This document shows positions 52,428 through 60,604 of a DNA stretch of 64,000 bases, in pieces; the stretch's first letter is position 1, and each line of letters starts with the position of its first letter. The stretch covers positions 310,001 to 374,000 of the forward strand of contig JAAEZZ010000002.1 in the NCBI GenBank assembly GCA_018222605.1, given 5' to 3'. Below the pieces are notes generated by a model. The model saw nothing but the letters and a program-made list of their open reading frames with translations, searched no databases and was not told the DNA's origin. The position numbers were made by a program, and so were the translations under genes. The DNA is from Alphaproteobacteria bacterium (GTDB taxonomy: Bacteria; Pseudomonadota; Alphaproteobacteria; Caulobacterales; Hyphomonadaceae).

Positions 52428-53063
52428 CTACTTGTTTCCGGACCTATTGGGACGCGAGACGGGCAAGGCGTCAAGAAGGGGTTTGGCAACACGGCCCAGA
52501 TTTCGGCCAATGCCGGAGGCTTGGGCCAGTCGTCTGTCGATGAATATTCCAAGCTCTTCATCAGAAGGATGGTCCAGCCACTTCATGACTATGGATGGCA
52601 GGGCGGCGGCCAGAAGGCCGCGCTTGGAATATCGATTATAATCTGTCGCGGTGTCGCCTGCGGCGTCCCACACCATGTCGGCGACCTTCCAGGTCCGCTG
52701 CAGGGCGGGCGCGGCGCTCCAGGGCAGCATGCCCTTGATGGCAGCGCGCCGGACGGCTTCTCTATGGGGCTCCAGCGCCTCCAGCCAGGCCAGAATGCCT
52801 GCGCGCACTTTCCCGGGCACCTTGAGCTGGCTCATATCCTGCGCAGCGAGCGTGTCACGCGCTGTGTCGGCAGCCTGGTCAAAGAAGGCATCGATCAGGT
52901 CTGTTACGCCATTTGGCGCCGCCAGAGCCTGCTCTCCAGGCGACAAACCAGCCGAATCGGCCGCTTTGGTGGCGGCCGCCTCAGTCCAGCCGTCAAAAGG
53001 CACTTCCGGAAGCAGGGAATCCAACCAGCGGAACCGAAGGGTTTGGGACGGCGTTGTAGACAT
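52428..53063 (-). CDS. COQ9 family ubiquinone biosynthesis protein
   Basis: 211-residue protein related to mitochondrial COQ9, a lipid-binding partner of the COQ7 hydroxylase in ubiquinone synthesis. The N-terminus (residues 1-110) is a TetR-like helical bundle and the C-terminus carries the family segment TATDYNRYSKRGLLAAALPS (about 138-157) and WLDHPSDEELGIFIDRRL. The protein is confined to alphaproteobacteria and mitochondria, which helps place the organism. Divergent from rpsU, 127 bases apart. Confidence 0.9.
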   Translation of the reverse strand: MSTTPSQTLRFRWLDSLLPEVPFDGWTEAAATKAADSAGLSPGEQALAAPNGVTDLIDAFFDQAADTARDTLAAQDMSQLKVPGKVRAGILAWLEALEPHREAVRRAAIKGMLPWSAAPALQRTWKVADMVWDAAGDTATDYNRYSKRGLLAAALPSIVMKWLDHPSDEELGIFIDRRLAQASGIGRNLGRVAKPLLDALPVSRPNRSGNK

Positions 53064-53088
53064 AACTGAACCTCATGGCTTAAGGGGC

Positions 53089-53118
53089 TTGGCCAAAGCC
53101 CTACACCCGTGATATAGG
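53089..53118 (+). promoter_or_regulatory. Probable rpsU promoter
   Basis: TTGGCC at 53,089-53,094 and TATAGG at 53,113-53,118, spaced 18 bases. Each matches four of six consensus positions. It would start transcription near 53,125 and leave a leader of about 65 bases. Confidence 0.4.
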
Positions 53119-53190
53119 CGCCGCTTCCCGGTCTGTCAGGCCGACACATAACCGCATCGGGGCGACGCCCCAAACGAATGGAGAAGAACA

Positions 53191-53400
53191 ATCGTACAGA
53201 TCGTCGTCCGCGATAACAATGTTGAGCAAGCCCTGCGCGCCCTGAAGAAAAAGATGCAGCGCGAAGGTTTGTTCCGGGAAATGAAGGCCCGTCAGTACTT
53301 CGAAAAACCTTCCGAGAAGAAAGCCCGCCAGCGCGCAGAAGCTGTTCGCCGCGCTCGCAAGCTTGCTCGTAAGCGCGCTCAGCGCGAAGGCCTGGTATAG
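53191..53400 (+). CDS. rpsU: Ribosomal protein S21 with an ATC start codon
   Basis: 69-residue small-subunit protein that helps 30S subunits pair with mRNA. The sequence is typical S21: (M)[38 protein letters not shown], then the basic helix [19 protein letters not shown]. In frame, between the stop TAA at 53,149-53,151 and the S21 core there is no ATG, GTG or TTG; the first is an internal ATG at codon 22. ATC at 53,191 falls exactly where S21 begins and lies seven bases after GGAG (53,180-53,183). I therefore annotate an AUC start. A standard start-codon caller would miss or truncate this gene. A terminator follows. Confidence 0.9.
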   Translation: MVQIVVRDNNVEQALRALKKKMQREGLFREMKARQYFEKPSEKKARQRAEAVRRARKLARKRAQREGLV

Positions 53401-53426
53401 GCCCTTCCCGGTTATCCGGTTTCTTT

Positions 53427-53465
53427 AAAAGCCCTGCCAGCCCGCGCTGGTGGGGCTTTTTGCTT
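53427..53465 (+). terminator. Intrinsic terminator of rpsU
   Basis: AAAAGCCC (53,427-53,434) pairs with GGGCTTTT (53,453-53,460) and CCAGC with GCTGG inside, loop CCGC, followed by TTTTTGCTTTTT. It lies 26 bases after the stop. Confidence 0.9.
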
Positions 53466-53550
53466 TTTGGCCTCCCCTTCCGTCAGCATTGCAGCCCGCC
53501 TGATCCGCGTGTTGAATGCAGAAAACAAACTGGTGAGGAGATGCCGCGTC

Positions 53551-54426
53551 ATGCCAATCAATGTTGAAGCCCTGGGATCAAAGGGCACCCCGCGCAGCTG
53601 GGCGTGGAATTCGAAGGACGCGCTGCTCTATGCGCTGGGCGTTGGCGCGGGAATGGCCGATCCGGTCGGCTCCGAGCTGGAATTCACCACAGAGAACACG
53701 ATGGGCGTGGACCAGAAAGTGCTGCCGACCTTTGGCGTGCTGGCCGGCTTCAATGCGACAGGCGGCAAAAGCGCAATGTCGAATGCCGGCACCTATGATC
53801 CGCGCATGCTGGTACATGGCGAACAGGGCATCCGCCTGCACCGCCCGATTCCGGTAGAGGGCGAGATCACGCTAGTGGACGAGATCACCGGCATTTACGA
53901 CAAGGGCAAAGGTGCAGTCATTTCCACAAAGGCGGTCGCCACGCTGAAGGCCGACGACCAGCCGCTGTTAGAGCTGACCTCGTCTGTCTTCATTGTCGGC
54001 GAAGGCGGCTTTGGCGGGGACCGAGGCCCGGCGGACACATCCAACAAGGCGCCCGAGCGCGAACCGGATATCAGCGTCACCTATCAGACCCGCGAGGACC
54101 AGGCCCTGCTCTACCGGCTGAGCGGGGATCGCAATCCGCTGCACTCCGACAAGAAATTCTCGGATGTGGGCGGGTTCCCGAAACCCATCCTGCACGGCCT
54201 GTGCACCTATGGCTTTACCGGCCGGGCGCTGCTGGCCTCGCTTTGCGACAATGATCCGGCGCGGTTCAAGGCGATGGAGGGCCGCTTTTCATCCCCCGTG
54301 CTGCCGGGGGAGACGCTGACCATCCGGATATGGACCGGCGAAGGCGCAGACGGCACCGCCATATTCCAGACCGTCGGCGGCGATGGCCGGGTGGTGCTGA
54401 ACAATGGCGGCTTTGAGTTTGGGTGA
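53551..54426 (+). CDS. MaoC-family (R)-specific enoyl-CoA hydratase 2
   Basis: 291-residue double hot-dog protein. The hydratase 2 motif is clear: YRLSGDRNPLHSDKKFS (about 190-206) with catalytic Asp and His. The N-terminal hot-dog lacks these residues, as usual for the MFE-2-type hydratase domain; HGLCTYGFTGRALL follows. It hydrates trans-2-enoyl-CoA to (3R)-hydroxyacyl-CoA. The ATG at 53,551 gives the expected start (MPINVEAL). Pairs logically with the SDR at 6,901-7,818. Confidence 0.9.
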   Translation: MPINVEALGSKGTPRSWAWNSKDALLYALGVGAGMADPVGSELEFTTENTMGVDQKVLPTFGVLAGFNATGGKSAMSNAGTYDPRMLVHGEQGIRLHRPIPVEGEITLVDEITGIYDKGKGAVISTKAVATLKADDQPLLELTSSVFIVGEGGFGGDRGPADTSNKAPEREPDISVTYQTREDQALLYRLSGDRNPLHSDKKFSDVGGFPKPILHGLCTYGFTGRALLASLCDNDPARFKAMEGRFSSPVLPGETLTIRIWTGEGADGTAIFQTVGGDGRVVLNNGGFEFG

Positions 54427-54455
54427 GCCTGTATACTGACGGGACAAGGTGGCCC

Positions 54456-55850
54456 CTAAGCCGCCTTCCCTTTCAGGCCGATCATGCGCTTCAGGGCGCT
54501 GCCCATGTCTCCGATGCCCGCGCCGTGCACGGCACCTGCGCGGTAAACCTTGGTAGCCCCCCACAGGACCAGAGCCGTGGTAGCGGCCATGATCCCCATC
54601 TGCGCCAGAATTTCCCACATGGGCGGATCCTGCGGCATCCGAAGGATCAGCAAGAAGGGCGTGAAGAACGGAATCCACGACGCGATGTCGACAATCGGGG
54701 AGCCCGGGTCCTGAAAGGCGATGAAGATGGCAAACATCGGCAGCATCAGCAGGATCATCATCGGGCTGAGCAGGGTCTGCGCCTCCTGAATTGTATCGCA
54801 AAGGGAGCCGAGCGCCATGAAGATGACGCCATACATGACATAGCCCAGAAGGAAGCTGATAAGGCCCGGCACAATAATGGTCGGGTTTGCCAGCGCCGAC
54901 AGAAAGGGCGCGATCAGACTGCCTGTGCCGGGCACCTGGGAGGCAATCACACTTGCGCCGACAAAGGCGAACAGCCCCCATGAGATCATCATGGTGGAGG
55001 TGACCGCGAACACGGCCAGCAGTTTGCCTGCCAGCAATTGCGGCAGCTTCACAGAGGTCAGCAGCGTGTCGAAGATCTTGTTGGAGCGTTCCTCGATCGT
55101 GCCCATCAGCAGATACTGGATGATCGAGAACACCATCAGCCAGAGGAAGTAAGCGAGCCCGCCCGCAACGAACATCGGCGCGCGGTCTGCCATGGTGACG
55201 TCTGCGCCCTCTGCGGTCTGTTCTGCCTCAGGCCGGATACGCTTGGCCGGCACCTTGAAGGCGGATTCGTCGACATTCTTGAGGAAATCCTCGCCAAGGC
55301 CTGCATCCTTCAAGGCCTCACGCCGCGCGAGCCGCAACATGGCGTCTTCGGTCAGATAGCGCAGCTGGGTGACGTTTACGTCGTCACTCCAGTATTCCAG
55401 CTCATCCTTGTCGGAAGACAGGACAAGCGCCGCAAAGAGCGGCTTGTCGCCCACAGGGCCGGAAACGGTCTTCTCTCCCAGCAGGTAGGGGCGCAGGCCA
55501 TCAATCGTGTCAGCCGGTGCAGGCACGCGAATGAATTTCCGGTCTGCCTGCGTATTGGAAATCTGCGCGCTGGTTTCATCCGGCATATCCATCTGTTCGG
55601 CCAGTTGGCTGGCCGTTTCGCGGTCAGCCTCCTCCCGGCGCTGGAACTCGGCCTCGATGGCATCGGCGTAGAGCGTCGTACCGGGCTCGACCACAGCGTA
55701 ATAGCGCACAGGCGAGGACTGCGCGGCAAAGCCTGCCAGACTGCCACCAATGATCATGAAAAAGGGCACGGCGGCCAGGCTGAGCCAGAAGCCCCATGCC
55801 TTCACATAGCCCAGATAGTCTCGGCGGAAGATCAGCAATATGTTGCGCAT
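54456..55850 (-). CDS. ABC-2 type permease, NatB-like
   Basis: 464-residue membrane subunit. An N-terminal helix (about 20-42), a large extracytoplasmic domain (about 45-230) and about six more helices from 235 to 440 match NatB-type ABC-2 exporters. The GTIEERSNKIFDTLLTSVKLPQLLAGK cytoplasmic helix (read about 254-280) contains the family EERSN-type motif. Exports sodium or an unknown substrate with the ATPase encoded just upstream. Its ATG overlaps the ATPase stop by one base (TGATG). Confidence 0.9.
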   Translation of the reverse strand: MRNILLIFRRDYLGYVKAWGFWLSLAAVPFFMIIGGSLAGFAAQSSPVRYYAVVEPGTTLYADAIEAEFQRREEADRETASQLAEQMDMPDETSAQISNTQADRKFIRVPAPADTIDGLRPYLLGEKTVSGPVGDKPLFAALVLSSDKDELEYWSDDVNVTQLRYLTEDAMLRLARREALKDAGLGEDFLKNVDESAFKVPAKRIRPEAEQTAEGADVTMADRAPMFVAGGLAYFLWLMVFSIIQYLLMGTIEERSNKIFDTLLTSVKLPQLLAGKLLAVFAVTSTMMISWGLFAFVGASVIASQVPGTGSLIAPFLSALANPTIIVPGLISFLLGYVMYGVIFMALGSLCDTIQEAQTLLSPMMILLMLPMFAIFIAFQDPGSPIVDIASWIPFFTPFLLILRMPQDPPMWEILAQMGIMAATTALVLWGATKVYRAGAVHGAGIGDMGSALKRMIGLKGKAA

Positions 55851-56818
55851 CAGGCGGCCTCCCCTTCTGCCGCTTCAGAGGCAGCAAGCGCCTCGGCATC
55901 CGCTTCTCCCACCAGAGAAACGAAGACATCCCGCAACCGGGCCTCATCTGGCGCAAAGCCCCGAATGGGCGCGCCTGCCTCCAGCGCCGCACGCAGGGCA
56001 TCCTGCGCCTCCCGCCCGCGCGGCAGTTCAATGCGCCAGGTATCGCCATGGGCTTCATCGGCAACGCGGGTAGCCTCAAAGCCGGTATTGGCAAGTGCTG
56101 CCGCCATGTCAAAACCGGGCTCCACCGTGATCCGTGCGCCCTGCCCCAGTGTGGAAAAGGCCTCGGCCAGCGTACCATCCAGCACCTTGCGCCCCCGCGC
56201 CATCATGATGATGCGATCGCACAGCCGTTCGGCGTGCTCCATGACATGGGTGGAAAACAGGATCGTTGCACCGCGATCATGCTCGGCACGGATCAGATCT
56301 TCCAGCGCCTGCTGGTTGACCGGGTCCAGACCGGAGAAAGGCTCATCCAGGATCAGGAAGTCCGGCCGGTGGGCCAGTGTGGAGAGAATCTGCACCTTTT
56401 GCGCCATGCCCTTTGAGAGCTTGGAAATGCGCGCGCGGCTGAATTCATCCAGCCCGGTTGCCTGCAGCAGCTCATCGGCCCGCGCGCGGGCATCGCTTGC
56501 AGAAAGGCCTTTCAGGCGCGCGAAATGGGTGATCGTGTCCCGGGCGGTCATCTTCTTGTAGAGGCCGCGCTCTTCCGGCAGGAAGCCGACACGCTTCAGG
56601 GCTTCGATGCCAGGCGCGCGGCCGAACAGCTCCACATGGCCCTCATCTGGCGGCATCACGCCCAGCGCCATGCGCAAACTTGTCGACTTGCCCGCCCCGT
56701 TGGGGCCGAGAAAACCGATGATCTGCCCCTCGGGGACTTCCATGGACAAATTGTCGACGGCGGTGAAATGGCCGAAGCGTTTTGTCACGGAAGACAGGAC
56801 AAGAGGGGAGACGGGCAT
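55850..56818 (-). CDS. ABC transporter ATP-binding protein, NatA-like
   Basis: 322-residue ATPase: Walker A GPNGAGKST (about 39-47), Q-loop region, Walker B FLILDEPFSGLDP (about 154-166), and a switch His in STHVMEHAERL. The signature reads LSKGMAQKV instead of the usual LSGGQ, as in the DrrA/NatA group. It has the C-terminal DUF4162-like extension beginning near EPGFDMAAAL. It forms a coupled pair with the permease. Dicistronic operon on the minus strand. Confidence 0.92.
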   Translation of the reverse strand: MPVSPLVLSSVTKRFGHFTAVDNLSMEVPEGQIIGFLGPNGAGKSTSLRMALGVMPPDEGHVELFGRAPGIEALKRVGFLPEERGLYKKMTARDTITHFARLKGLSASDARARADELLQATGLDEFSRARISKLSKGMAQKVQILSTLAHRPDFLILDEPFSGLDPVNQQALEDLIRAEHDRGATILFSTHVMEHAERLCDRIIMMARGRKVLDGTLAEAFSTLGQGARITVEPGFDMAAALANTGFEATRVADEAHGDTWRIELPRGREAQDALRAALEAGAPIRGFAPDEARLRDVFVSLVGEADAEALAASEAAEGEAA

Positions 56819-56934
56819 AAGCTTTTAGCCTTTCCAACGTATCGGCAGATACGCACAGCGATTCTCGATAAGGATAAAAGTCATTTGCCTGCAACGCCTT
56901 GCCAAGCCCTTAAAGGAGTCGCAGCATACCCGAA

Positions 56935-57174
56935 ATGAAGCGTACCGACCCTCTTTTTCCGCCATCAAAGGTGGATCTGGCCCTTGGAAACAGGACGCTG
57001 CGCAGCTATGCGCTGCAGCTGGCGCGCATCGAGGCCGCCCTCTCCAGAATGGAGACCGGCCAATATGGACGGTGCACGCAATGCAGCGCGCCGATCCCGA
57101 TCCGCCAATTGGAGGCAGACCCGGCCCTGTCAGCCTGCTCGAACTGCGAAGAACCTTCAGACCAGTTGGTCTGA
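56935..57174 (+). CDS. TraR/DksA-type C4 zinc-finger protein
   Basis: 79 residues. The zinc finger is CTQC (about 47-50) with CSNC (about 68-71), and the GQYGRCTQCSAPIPIRQLEADP segment is typical of DksA/TraR proteins. It lacks the long coiled-coil of DksA, so it may not reach the RNA polymerase secondary channel. AAAGGAG sits 17 bases before the ATG, too far for a usual start, and an ATA three codons upstream stands seven bases from it; an AUA start (reading MPEMKRTD) is possible. Confidence 0.8.
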   Translation: MKRTDPLFPPSKVDLALGNRTLRSYALQLARIEAALSRMETGQYGRCTQCSAPIPIRQLEADPALSACSNCEEPSDQLV

Positions 57175-57184
57175 CGGGCTGGCG

Positions 57185-57487
57185 TCAGATCATAACTCCG
57201 AACAGCCAGATGAAGAATTGCACGATCAGGGCCGTCACAATCAGCATCACCACAGTCGCCATCCAGCGGCCACCGAGGTTCAGGAACAGGCCAGCCGCAA
57301 CCCCGACAATCGCCATCAGGCCAAGCGAGATGATCCAGTTGATGCCGATCGCAATGGACAGGACTGCATAGCCAACCATCAAAATGATGATCAGGCTACC
57401 CCAAGTGCTTCCCTTGATGAAACCATCCCAGGTCGACTTCTGGTCGGTGATGTCCATTTCTCCGCGATGATATTCGCTGGCTGCCAT
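57185..57487 (-). CDS. aa3-type cytochrome c oxidase subunit IV
   Basis: 100-residue membrane protein. The first part, YHRGEMDITDQKSTWDGFIK (about 6-25), matches the bacterial subunit IV motif, followed by three hydrophobic helices. In related bacteria this subunit is a small accessory of the aa3 oxidase; the catalytic subunits are not in this window. A promoter with TTGACC and TATTAC lies just upstream (57,522-57,549). Confidence 0.85.
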   Translation of the reverse strand: MAASEYHRGEMDITDQKSTWDGFIKGSTWGSLIIILMVGYAVLSIAIGINWIISLGLMAIVGVAAGLFLNLGGRWMATVVMLIVTALIVQFFIWLFGVMI

Positions 57488-57521
57488 GTGGGCGCTCCCC
57501 GTGAAATACGTAACATTCCGG

Positions 57522-57549
57522 GTAATATATGAGGCGCGGCACGGGTCAA
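57522..57549 (-). promoter_or_regulatory. Promoter of the cytochrome oxidase subunit IV gene
   Basis: On the minus strand TTGACC (57,549-57,544) and TATTAC (57,527-57,522) with a 16-base spacer. It lies 35 to 62 bases before the ATG at 57,487. Confidence 0.4.
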
Positions 57550-57569
57550 GCGCGGCAAAGCGCTACAGG

Positions 57570-58013
57570 TCAGTTCAATTGCTCTTTCTGGCGCGGTTTT
57601 TTCGGTGTGAAAGCCTGCGGAAGCGGCGCGGCGGGCACGCCCTCTTCCCTCAAGGCCTCTGATTCCTCTGGCGTGGTCTCGCCCCAAATCGGGCGGCTGT
57701 CCTGTTCGCCATAATACATGGATCGCGCTTCATCTGCGAAACTGTCGCCGACATAATCAAAATTCTCGGCCACATGATCGCGCGCCTTGCGGGCAAATTC
57801 GCGTATCATCTGTTCTTCCTCCGAGCCGGTCTTCGCCTTGGCTTCAGAGGTGCGCACGGAAGGCGCCATGATCTGCTTGGAGACATTGGCACCGCCGCAG
57901 TCGATGCAACTGACCAGCTTGCGGGCGGCCTGCTCGTCAAACGCCGAGGACGAGGCAAACCATGCCTCGAACTCGTGCTCGCAATCGCCACAGATGAGTG
58001 CGTATCTGATCAT
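57570..58013 (-). CDS. DUF1178 family protein
   Basis: 147-residue cytosolic protein with a zinc-ribbon-like start: ALICGDCEHEFEAWFASSSAF (about 5-25) and VSCIDCGGANVSKQIMAPSV (about 34-53), CxxC pairs typical of DUF1178. The C-terminus is acidic-then-basic. Function unknown. It lies 12 bases after grxC stop on the same strand, a common alphaproteobacterial pairing with a glutaredoxin. Confidence 0.88.
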   Translation of the reverse strand: MIRYALICGDCEHEFEAWFASSSAFDEQAARKLVSCIDCGGANVSKQIMAPSVRTSEAKAKTGSEEEQMIREFARKARDHVAENFDYVGDSFADEARSMYYGEQDSRPIWGETTPEESEALREEGVPAAPLPQAFTPKKPRQKEQLN

Positions 58014-58025
58014 GGCGTGCCTGTC

Positions 58026-58283
58026 TTATGCCTCCAACAGTGTGTCCAGCTTGCCGGAACGCTCCAGGGCCATCATGTCGTCACAGCCGCCAATGTGCTG
58101 ATCGCCGATGAAGATTTGCGGGAAAGTGCGACCGCCATTGGCACGCTCGACCATTTCGGCCTTCTTCTCGGCATCCATGCCGGCATCAATCTCCTCAAAG
58201 GCAATATTCTTCTCTTTCAAAAGAGCGACGGCGCGACTGCAATAAGGGCAGAACTGGCGCGTATAGATCGTGACATCAGCCAT
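58026..58283 (-). CDS. grxC: Glutaredoxin 3 type
   Basis: 85-residue glutathione-dependent reductase. Active site CPYC (about 12-15), cis-Pro in TFPQIFI (about 53-59) and the GGCDDMM helix start (about 65-71) match the Grx3 group. It reduces protein disulfides and mixed disulfides. The ATG at 58,283 gives the family N-terminus MADVTIYTRQ. Lies between comF upstream and DUF1178 downstream. Confidence 0.95.
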   Translation of the reverse strand: MADVTIYTRQFCPYCSRAVALLKEKNIAFEEIDAGMDAEKKAEMVERANGGRTFPQIFIGDQHIGGCDDMMALERSGKLDTLLEA

Positions 58284-58317
58284 GTTTGAAGCTCCGAATA
58301 GTGAAATATGACCTCTT

Positions 58318-59076
58318 CTATATGGTAACATCTGTTTCGCGCACAACGCGGGCAAGCACCAACACGTCCACTTGTTGCGCGCCTGCCTTCAGCAGGGCAC
58401 GCGTGCACGCAGATAGGGTCGCGCCGGTTGTCAGCACGTCATCGATCAGCACGATGCGTTTACCCTGCACATGCCCGAGCGCACGGGGAGAGACCGCGAA
58501 CGCCCCCGCCACATTGCGGCGGCGTGACCTCGCAGAGAGACCGCCCTGTGTCGGCGTGCGCCGCTTGCGCTTCAGGGCGCTTACCCGGCATGGCACGCCG
58601 GTTCTGGTAGATAACGCCATGGCGAGCCAGGCCGACTGGTTGAAACCGCGCGAGACGAGCCGCGTATAGTGCAAGGGCACGGGAATGATCAGGTCGGCCT
58701 CTGCCAGCAGGGCTTGCCCGGCCTGCGCCATCCAGCCGCTCATGACCTGAATGCCGTCACGCCGCCCGGATCGCTTGAGGTCCAGCACGATGCGGCGGCT
58801 GGCCTGCTCATAGACCATGGCGGCGCGGGCGCGGGCCCAGCGGGGGGGCCTGGCGATACAGGGCGCGCATTGCGCCCCTGGCCCCAAATCCATCTCCATC
58901 GGGCTGCCGCAGCTTTCACAGACTGGGCCGGAAATGAAGCCGATGGCTGCAAACTCGGCGGGCGACAGAGGTCCCTTGCCCGCCCCCCTCTGGCCGCTTA
59001 CGAGTGAGCGCGGGGGCCACAGAAAATCCGCCACCCCCCGCAAAAATTCCTTTGCCATGCGACCTTGCAGGTCCAT
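58318..59076 (-). CDS. ComF family phosphoribosyltransferase-like protein
   Basis: 252 residues. A zinc-like Cys cluster CESCGSPM...CAPCIARP (about 53-80) is followed by the phosphoribosyltransferase fold ending in RIVLIDDVLTTGAT (about 209-222), the PRPP loop. The PVPLHYTRLVSRGFNQS strand (about 136-152) is typical of ComF/GntX. In competent bacteria it serves DNA uptake; here the role is unknown. The start at 59,076 is a choice between several nearby ATGs on the minus strand; it overlaps no plus-strand coding. Confidence 0.87.
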   Translation of the reverse strand: MDLQGRMAKEFLRGVADFLWPPRSLVSGQRGAGKGPLSPAEFAAIGFISGPVCESCGSPMEMDLGPGAQCAPCIARPPRWARARAAMVYEQASRRIVLDLKRSGRRDGIQVMSGWMAQAGQALLAEADLIIPVPLHYTRLVSRGFNQSAWLAMALSTRTGVPCRVSALKRKRRTPTQGGLSARSRRRNVAGAFAVSPRALGHVQGKRIVLIDDVLTTGATLSACTRALLKAGAQQVDVLVLARVVRETDVTI

Positions 59077-59086
59077 ATCGCCGCCC

Positions 59087-60001
59087 ATGACCTCCCCGGT
59101 ATCCCCGCCTGCTTCCCCGCCCCGCCTGTTCGATCGCGCCCGCGTGGCACGCAATCGCGACAAGGCCGCCGCAAACTATCCTGACTATGCGTTCCTGAAG
59201 GCGCGCGTGTCGAGAGACATTGCCGAGCGTCTTGAGGATACTTCCCATGATTTCCCTCATGCGCTGGAGCTGGGTGCGCATGATGGCCAGCTGAGCCGGA
59301 TGCTGATGGAAACCGGCAAGATCAAGCAGATCGAAGCGACAGATGTTTCCCCGAAAATGGTTGAGCGGATGCAGGCAACCGGCCTGACAGCGCGCCAGAT
59401 GGACGAGGAAATGCTGGAGGTGGAGCCCGCCAGCCTGGACCTGATCGTGTCCGCCCTGTCGCTGCACTGGGTGAACGATCTGCCGGGCACGCTGATCCAG
59501 ATCCGCAAGGCGCTTAAACCGGACGGCCTGTTTCTGGGCGCACTGTTTGGCGCCGGAACGCTGGCCGAGCTACGCGCCTGCCTCATGGAAGCGGAAACCG
59601 AGCTGAAAGGCGGCATTGCCCCGCGCATCTCCCCGCTGCCCGGCCTGCAGGACCTGGCAGCGTTGATGCAGCGAGCGGGCTTTACCCTGCCGGTTGTGGA
59701 CCGGGAGACCGTAACAGTACGCTATGCCTCACCGCTGAAGCTGCTGGAGGATTTGAAAGGTATGGGAGAGCGCGCCGCATTCATGCCGGGCACCGGGCAG
59801 CCTTTGCCGCGCAGCGTGCTGATGCGTACGCTGGAGCTGTATCTGGAGAATTACCGCGACCTGGACGGCAAGATCCGCGCAAGTTTCGAGATTGTGCACC
59901 TGTCAGGCTGGGCGCCCGCAGACTCGCAGCCCAGACCCTTGAGACCAGGCAGCGCAAAAGCCAGCCTGGCGGACGCGATACGAAAGCATGGAACAGCCTG
60001 A
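59087..60001 (+). CDS. NDUFAF5/BioC-like SAM-dependent methyltransferase
   Basis: 304 residues. Starts with RLFDRARVARNRDKAA, the family-like N-terminus, then the SAM site ALELGAHDGQLSRMLM (about 64-79) and VSALSLHWVNDLPG (about 122-135), the signature shared with mitochondrial complex I assembly factor NDUFAF5. The human protein hydroxylates an arginine of NDUFS7. A complex-I assembly role is the best guess. It starts divergently from comF, about ten bases apart, and no Shine-Dalgarno is visible. Confidence 0.87.
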   Translation: MTSPVSPPASPPRLFDRARVARNRDKAAANYPDYAFLKARVSRDIAERLEDTSHDFPHALELGAHDGQLSRMLMETGKIKQIEATDVSPKMVERMQATGLTARQMDEEMLEVEPASLDLIVSALSLHWVNDLPGTLIQIRKALKPDGLFLGALFGAGTLAELRACLMEAETELKGGIAPRISPLPGLQDLAALMQRAGFTLPVVDRETVTVRYASPLKLLEDLKGMGERAAFMPGTGQPLPRSVLMRTLELYLENYRDLDGKIRASFEIVHLSGWAPADSQPRPLRPGSAKASLADAIRKHGTA

Positions 60002-60011
60002 ATCGGCTGTC

Positions 60012-60185
60012 TTAGCTCATCGTCGTTTCAACTTCAGTGAACGTACCATTTATGGACGTGGCGATGGCTGTGATACCACCGACAATCGCCAAGGCGATCA
60101 GACCGATCACCAAGCCATACTCCACGGCCGTGGCACCGGATTCCTGACGAAAATACTGGCGCAGGGTGGCTTGCAAGTTTGACAT
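60012..60185 (-). CDS. Flp/Fap-type pilin, orphan
   Basis: 57-residue Flp pilin. The prepilin-peptidase site is SG followed by ATAVEYGLVIGLIALAIV (about 18-35), with the Glu-Tyr at +4/+5 that marks the Flp family, and a short hydrophilic tail. Mature protein would be about 40 residues. The start ATG has GGAG five bases ahead and is only two bases past the mutT stop, so the gene is co-transcribed. No tad/cpa assembly genes are in this window. Confidence 0.9.
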   Translation of the reverse strand: MSNLQATLRQYFRQESGATAVEYGLVIGLIALAIVGGITAIATSINGTFTEVETTMS

Positions 60186-60187
60186 GG

Positions 60188-60604
60188 TCACTCCGAGTCT
60201 GACGTTTTACCCGAAAGCACGTCAAACAGGGGGATGTCTGCCGCCGGCGCCGGATAGGTGTGCAGGTCCTGCGGACTGACCCAAGCGAAGCTTTGTCCCT
60301 CTCTCGGATGCAAGTCGCCTTCCCAGCACTTACAACCGAAAAGTGGCATCAAAAGGTGAAAATCCTGATAACCAAAACTTGTAAAAGTGATTGGTTTCAA
60401 TGAATTTTCATCGACCCTTATGCCCAGCTCTTCTTCCAACTCGCGCACAAGGGCCTGTTCCGGGGTTTCCCCCTCCTCAACCTTGCCGCCGGGAAATTCC
60501 CACAGCCCGGCCATGGATTTTCCCTTTGGCCGCTGGGCCAGAAGCACCCGGCCCCGTTTATCATACAACGCAGCCGCAACGACGAGCACCATTCGGCGCG
60601 TCAT
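60188..60604 (-). CDS. mutT: MutT-type 8-oxo-dGTP diphosphatase
   Basis: 138-residue Nudix hydrolase that removes oxidised dGTP. Nudix box [23 protein letters not shown] (about 38-60) has the GX5EX7REUXEEXGU spacing, with the MutT-like preceding [18 protein letters not shown] 4-base ATGA overlap joins it to argJ, and flp follows two bases later. Confidence 0.93.
   Translation of the reverse strand: MTRRMVLVVAAALYDKRGRVLLAQRPKGKSMAGLWEFPGGKVEEGETPEQALVRELEEELGIRVDENSLKPITFTSFGYQDFHLLMPLFGCKCWEGDLHPREGQSFAWVSPQDLHTYPAPAADIPLFDVLSGKTSDSE

Noticed and set aside
52261-52641. 126-codon plus-strand frame before and over COQ9
   Set aside because: Half of it is antisense to COQ9 and it shows no domain; composition is shadow-like.
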